Position numbers and translations under genes: made by a program. The notes under the pieces are model-generated. The model saw only the letters and a program-made list of their open reading frames with translations. It had not been told where the DNA came from and searched no databases. Shown one piece after another: positions 5,821 through 8,244 of a stretch of 8,244 nucleotides of DNA (within the stretch, counting starts at the first letter, position 1; each line of letters begins with the position of its first letter). The DNA comes from Scatosoma sp045576335. Lineage in GTDB: Bacteria; Bacillota; Clostridia; Christensenellales; Borkfalkiaceae. The stretch covers positions 1-8,244 of the forward strand of contig JAZNGH010000038.1 in the NCBI GenBank assembly GCA_045576335.1, read 5' to 3'.

Positions 5821-6606
5821 ATGAGCATATATCAGACGAAAGGAAGAATATTCAATATCCAAAGATTCTCGATTCACGACGGACCGGGAATCCGTACGAT
5901 TGTGTTCTTTAAGGGCTGCTATATGCGTTGCGCGTGGTGCTGCAATCCCGAATCGCAAGAATACGAAATTCAAACGCTCGTGGAAAACGGTAAAGAAAAA
6001 ACCGTCGGCCGCGACGTGACGGTGGAGGAAATTTTACCCGAACTGTTAGCCGACGAGCCGTACTATCGAAGAAGTGGCGGTGGCATTACGCTGTCGGGCG
6101 GGGAAATACTCGCACAGCCCGAGTTTGCAAGGGATTTATTACGCGCTTGCCAAGAAAACGGCTTGCATACGGCGGTGGAATCGACGGCAAACGCGCCGTG
6201 GGAAAATATAGCGGCGATTTTGCCCTATCTGGACTTGTACTTGATGGATATCAAGCATATGGACAGCGCGAAGCATAAAGAATACACCCGCGCGGGGAAT
6301 GAGTTGATTTTGGAGAATGCCAAAAAACTCGCGCAAAGCGACGTGGAGTTGATTATTCGAACGCCCGTCGTGCCGACTTTCAACGATACGGCAGCGGATA
6401 TCCGTGCCATTTCCCGTTTTGCGGCGTCCTTAAAAGGCGTTAGGGAACATCATTTATTGCCCTATCACCGTTTGGGACAGGATAAATACGCGGGCTTGGA
6501 GCGGAGATATTCTCTCAAAGATATACAGCCGCCCACGCAAGAGCGAATGGAATATTTGCTTTCGGTGGTAGAAGAAAGCGGCTTAAAATGCCAAATCGGC
6601 GGTTGA
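5821..6606 (+). CDS. Glycyl radical enzyme activase (radical SAM), short form
   Basis: This 261-residue radical-SAM protein abstracts hydrogen from Gly819 of the upstream dehydratase, using a [4Fe-4S] cluster and S-adenosylmethionine. The N-terminal IQRFSIHDGPGIRTIVFFKG (13-32) is the classic activase signature. The cluster motif is Cys33-x3-Cys37-x2-Cys40, followed at once by Cys41 in WCCNPES. GGGITLSGGE (86-95) is the SAM-binding GGE motif, and DLYLMDIKHMD resembles the DxK region of PflA. Most non-PFL GRE activases carry an inserted ferredoxin-like domain with eight cysteines after the WCNPES motif. Here residues 45-70 have no cysteine at all, so the insert is absent and the protein resembles PflA in size. 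It begins after the structured spacer with only a modest AAAAGG site, suggesting lower expression than the dehydratase. Pairing with the GRE is inferred from position and is very likely. Confidence 0.93.
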   Translation: MSIYQTKGRIFNIQRFSIHDGPGIRTIVFFKGCYMRCAWCCNPESQEYEIQTLVENGKEKTVGRDVTVEEILPELLADEPYYRRSGGGITLSGGEILAQPEFARDLLRACQENGLHTAVESTANAPWENIAAILPYLDLYLMDIKHMDSAKHKEYTRAGNELILENAKKLAQSDVELIIRTPVVPTFNDTAADIRAISRFAASLKGVREHHLLPYHRLGQDKYAGLERRYSLKDIQPPTQERMEYLLSVVEESGLKCQIGG

Positions 6607-6637
6607 AAATCCGTCGAAAGGAAAAGGAGTAACGGTT

Positions 6638-6997
6638 ATGGAACTCAAAGACAAAATGACAATCATTCAGGAATTCGTCCCTGGTAAACAAATCACCCTT
6701 TGCCACATCATTGCAAACCCCGGTGAAACGCTGTATACCAAGCTTGGTTTAGACCCGCAAACGGATTATACCAAAAGCGCAATCGGCGTATTGACGGTAA
6801 TTCCTTACGAAAGCGCGGTTATCGCGGCAGATATCGCTATGAAAGCCTCGGGCGCGGATATCGGGTTCGTGGACAGATTTACGGGCACGCTCATTATCAC
6901 GGGCAGCGTTTCGTCCGTGGAATCCGCATTCACGGCAATTCGGGAATATTTCATCAACAAGCTCGGTTACGCTTGCTGTGAATTGACCAAAACCTAA
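6638..6997 (+). CDS. pduU: Circularly permuted BMC-H shell protein, PduU/EutS-like
   Basis: This 119-residue shell protein has the permuted BMC fold of PduU and EutS. Diagnostic parts are TIIQEFVPGKQITLCHIIANP (about residues 8-28), which builds the N-terminal strand of the small beta-barrel that plugs the hexamer pore, then GVLTVIPYESAVIAADIAMK (50-69), IGFVDRFTGTLIITGSV (75-91) and the C-terminal ending CCELTKT. Length is normal for the family. It forms hexamers in the shell. In the Pdu system PduU is the reported shell contact for PduV, and the PduV-like gene follows here with only 8 bp between them, so the two probably act together. A strong AAAGGAG precedes the ATG. EutS is the alternative name; context favours pduU. 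Confidence 0.94.
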   Translation: MELKDKMTIIQEFVPGKQITLCHIIANPGETLYTKLGLDPQTDYTKSAIGVLTVIPYESAVIAADIAMKASGADIGFVDRFTGTLIITGSVSSVESAFTAIREYFINKLGYACCELTKT

Positions 6998-7005
6998 TAA
7001 GTAAG

Positions 7006-7524
7006 ATGAAAAAAATAATGTTGTTCGGCAGAGTGGCGGCGGGCAAAACGACGCTCACGCAAGCTTTGCGCGGCGAAGAAATCAAATATTATAAAACGCA
7101 ATACGTCAATTATCTCGATACGGTAATCGATACCCCCGGGGAATACACGGAGCGTAGAGAAACGGGCGGTGCGCTCGCCTTGTACGCGTACGAAGCGGAC
7201 GTCGTGGGGTTGGTGCTTTCGGCAAACGAGCCGTTTTCTATCTTTTCGCCTTGCGTTACGAGTATGCTCAACCGTGAATCGATAGGTATCATTACGGGCA
7301 TAGACAAACCCGACGCGAACGTGGAACGCGTAACGCGGTGGTTAAAGCTCGCGGGCTGTAAAAAGGTCTTTCCCGTAAGCTCGATTACGGGCGAGGGTAT
7401 TCAAGAGCTGGCGGCGTTTTTAAGCGACGATAAGGACTTGAAACGCAAAAAAGCCGTACGAAAACCGCAAGTAAAGCTTGCGGCGAAAGCGCAAAGCGGA
7501 AAGCTTGACGCTTGGTTATTGTAA
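7006..7524 (+). CDS. pduV: PduV/EutP-like small GTPase with a basic C-terminal tail
   Basis: This 172-residue Ras-like GTPase belongs to the EutP/PduV family. The P-loop is GRVAAGKTT (residues 8-16) and the G3 motif is DTPGEY (42-47). The G4 position reads TGID (97-100), where family members typically have TKxD, so the base-specifying lysine is replaced by glycine. The G5 region is SSITGEG (125-131). The GTPase fold ends near residue 140. A tail of about 30 residues (143-172) follows with ten Lys/Arg and only two acidic residues, ending in SGKLDAWLL. Typical members are about 140-160 residues, so this tail looks like an extension. Salmonella PduV has been reported on the outside of the compartment and linked to its movement. 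Here a ParA-type ATPase starts 17 bp downstream, making a role in organelle positioning attractive. The family call is solid; the role of the tail is inference. Confidence 0.9.
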   Translation: MKKIMLFGRVAAGKTTLTQALRGEEIKYYKTQYVNYLDTVIDTPGEYTERRETGGALALYAYEADVVGLVLSANEPFSIFSPCVTSMLNRESIGIITGIDKPDANVERVTRWLKLAGCKKVFPVSSITGEGIQELAAFLSDDKDLKRKKAVRKPQVKLAAKAQSGKLDAWLL

Positions 7525-7541
7525 TAAATGGGAGAAAAAGT

Positions 7542-8244
7542 ATGAGTAAGACCAAAGTGATTGCGTTTGCAAACAACAAAGGCGGTAGCGGCAAAACGAC
7601 GACCTGCTCCAACGTGGGTTGCGCTATGGCAATGCAAGGAAAAAAAGTGCTGATGATTGACGGCGATATGCAGCTCAACCTCACCATTTCCTATTTTGAC
7701 GAGGAAAAGGCGTACGAGTACGCCAAGGGCGAGAAAAATATCTATCGCGCAATCAAGGCGGAAAAAGACCTTTCCGATTACGTCGTGGATACGGGAATCA
7801 AGGGTTTGGATATCATTCCGTCCACTTCGCTTATGAGCTCGATTGAATTTGACCTTTTTGCCAAATGGCAAAGGGAATTCGTGCTCAAAAAGTGCTTGGA
7901 ACGCGTACGCGCAAAGGGGTATTACGATTATATTTTAATCGACGCGCCTCCTACGCTCGGCGGTTGGGTAATGAATATTATGTGCGCGTCCGATTTCGTG
8001 GTCATTCCCGTAGAGGCGAGCCCTTGGGGATTGTTCGGCTTGGCGAATATGTTTGAGTTTGTTGAGCAGGCGAAGAATATTGCTCCTCGCTTGGAAGTAC
8101 TCGGCATTGCTATCACCAAGGCGGACGAGAGAAAGAAGTATTTCAAGCAGACCTTGGAAAGCCTGAAAGAGATGGAAGAGGCGAGGCTGTTTGACAATTA
8201 TATCCGCGTGGATAGCGCGGTAGAATGGGCGCAGGACAACAGCA
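7542..8244 (+). CDS. parA: ParA/Soj-family ATPase (3' end cut off by the window)
   Basis: The reading frame is open from ATG 7542 to the end of the window, giving 234 residues; ParA proteins are usually about 250-275, so roughly the last 20-40 are missing. It has the deviant Walker A motif NNKGGSGKTTT (11-21), with signature Lys13 and catalytic Lys18, Walker A' VLMIDGDMQ (36-44) and Walker B YDYILIDAPPTLGG (128-141). It also has the VIPVEASPWGLFGL and GIAITKADERKKYFKQ stretches of chromosomal and plasmid ParA/Soj. There is no N-terminal helix-turn-helix, so it is a small Soj-like form. These ATPases dimerise with ATP, bind DNA non-specifically and are released by a cargo-bound partner, thereby moving or spacing cargo. 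A GGGAG site lies 7 bases before the ATG, and the gene sits 17 bp after the PduV-like stop. It is therefore probably co-transcribed with the organelle genes, although the downstream neighbour, which could be a ParB- or McdB-like partner, is not visible. Confidence 0.93.
   Translation, partial: MSKTKVIAFANNKGGSGKTTTCSNVGCAMAMQGKKVLMIDGDMQLNLTISYFDEEKAYEYAKGEKNIYRAIKAEKDLSDYVVDTGIKGLDIIPSTSLMSSIEFDLFAKWQREFVLKKCLERVRAKGYYDYILIDAPPTLGGWVMNIMCASDFVVIPVEASPWGLFGLANMFEFVEQAKNIAPRLEVLGIAITKADERKKYFKQTLESLKEMEEARLFDNYIRVDSAVEWAQDNS

Noticed and set aside
7542..8244. Naming the ATPase McdA outright
   Set aside because: It keeps the normal signature lysine in KGGSGKT and looks like generic Soj/ParA. 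No McdB partner is visible in the window, so only the ParA family is claimed.

Overview
The window is part of a bacterial microcompartment (BMC) locus built around a glycyl radical enzyme (GRE), reading entirely on the + strand. Gene content (PduA-, PduL-, PduN/EutN-, PduS-, PduT-, PduU/EutS- and PduV/EutP-like proteins plus a GRE and its activase) fits a vitamin B12-independent 1,2-propanediol or glycerol organelle of the GRM class. The sequence is about half GC, has strong AAGGAG-type ribosome binding sites, and the GRE resembles the Clostridium butyricum glycerol dehydratase. I therefore infer an anaerobic, probably gut-type, member of the Clostridia; the host assignment is tentative.

Layout: 2-178 is the 3' end of a PduA-like hexameric shell gene, followed by a strong intrinsic terminator or attenuator (199-241). 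From 306 a compact run follows: PduL phosphotransacylase (306-962), pentameric vertex protein (966-1214, GTG start), PduS-like Fe-S flavoprotein (1235-2557), PduT-like tandem shell protein with the cluster-binding Cys38 (2557-3102) and the 843-residue GRE dehydratase (3112-5643). A 177-bp non-coding, hairpin-rich spacer separates the GRE from its radical-SAM activase (5821-6606). Then come a PduU/EutS-like circularly permuted shell protein (6638-6997), a PduV/EutP-like GTPase (7006-7524) and, 17 bp further on, a ParA-family ATPase (7542 to the window end, cut off).

How they work together: the activase installs a radical on Gly819 of the GRE, which dehydrates a vicinal diol to an aldehyde inside the shell. 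An aldehyde dehydrogenase (not in the window, probably upstream) would make acyl-CoA, and PduL returns CoA and yields acyl-phosphate. PduS and PduT probably pass electrons across the shell. Because the dehydratase needs no cobalamin, this pair must do something other than reduce B12.

The most interesting point is the 3' end. A ParA-type positioning ATPase lies directly behind the PduV-like GTPase, which has an unusual, strongly basic C-terminal tail. PduV homologues have been placed on the outside of the compartment, and ParA proteins position carboxysomes, plasmids and other cargo on the nucleoid. The pair is a candidate positioning or partitioning module for a GRE compartment, an inference that can be tested.
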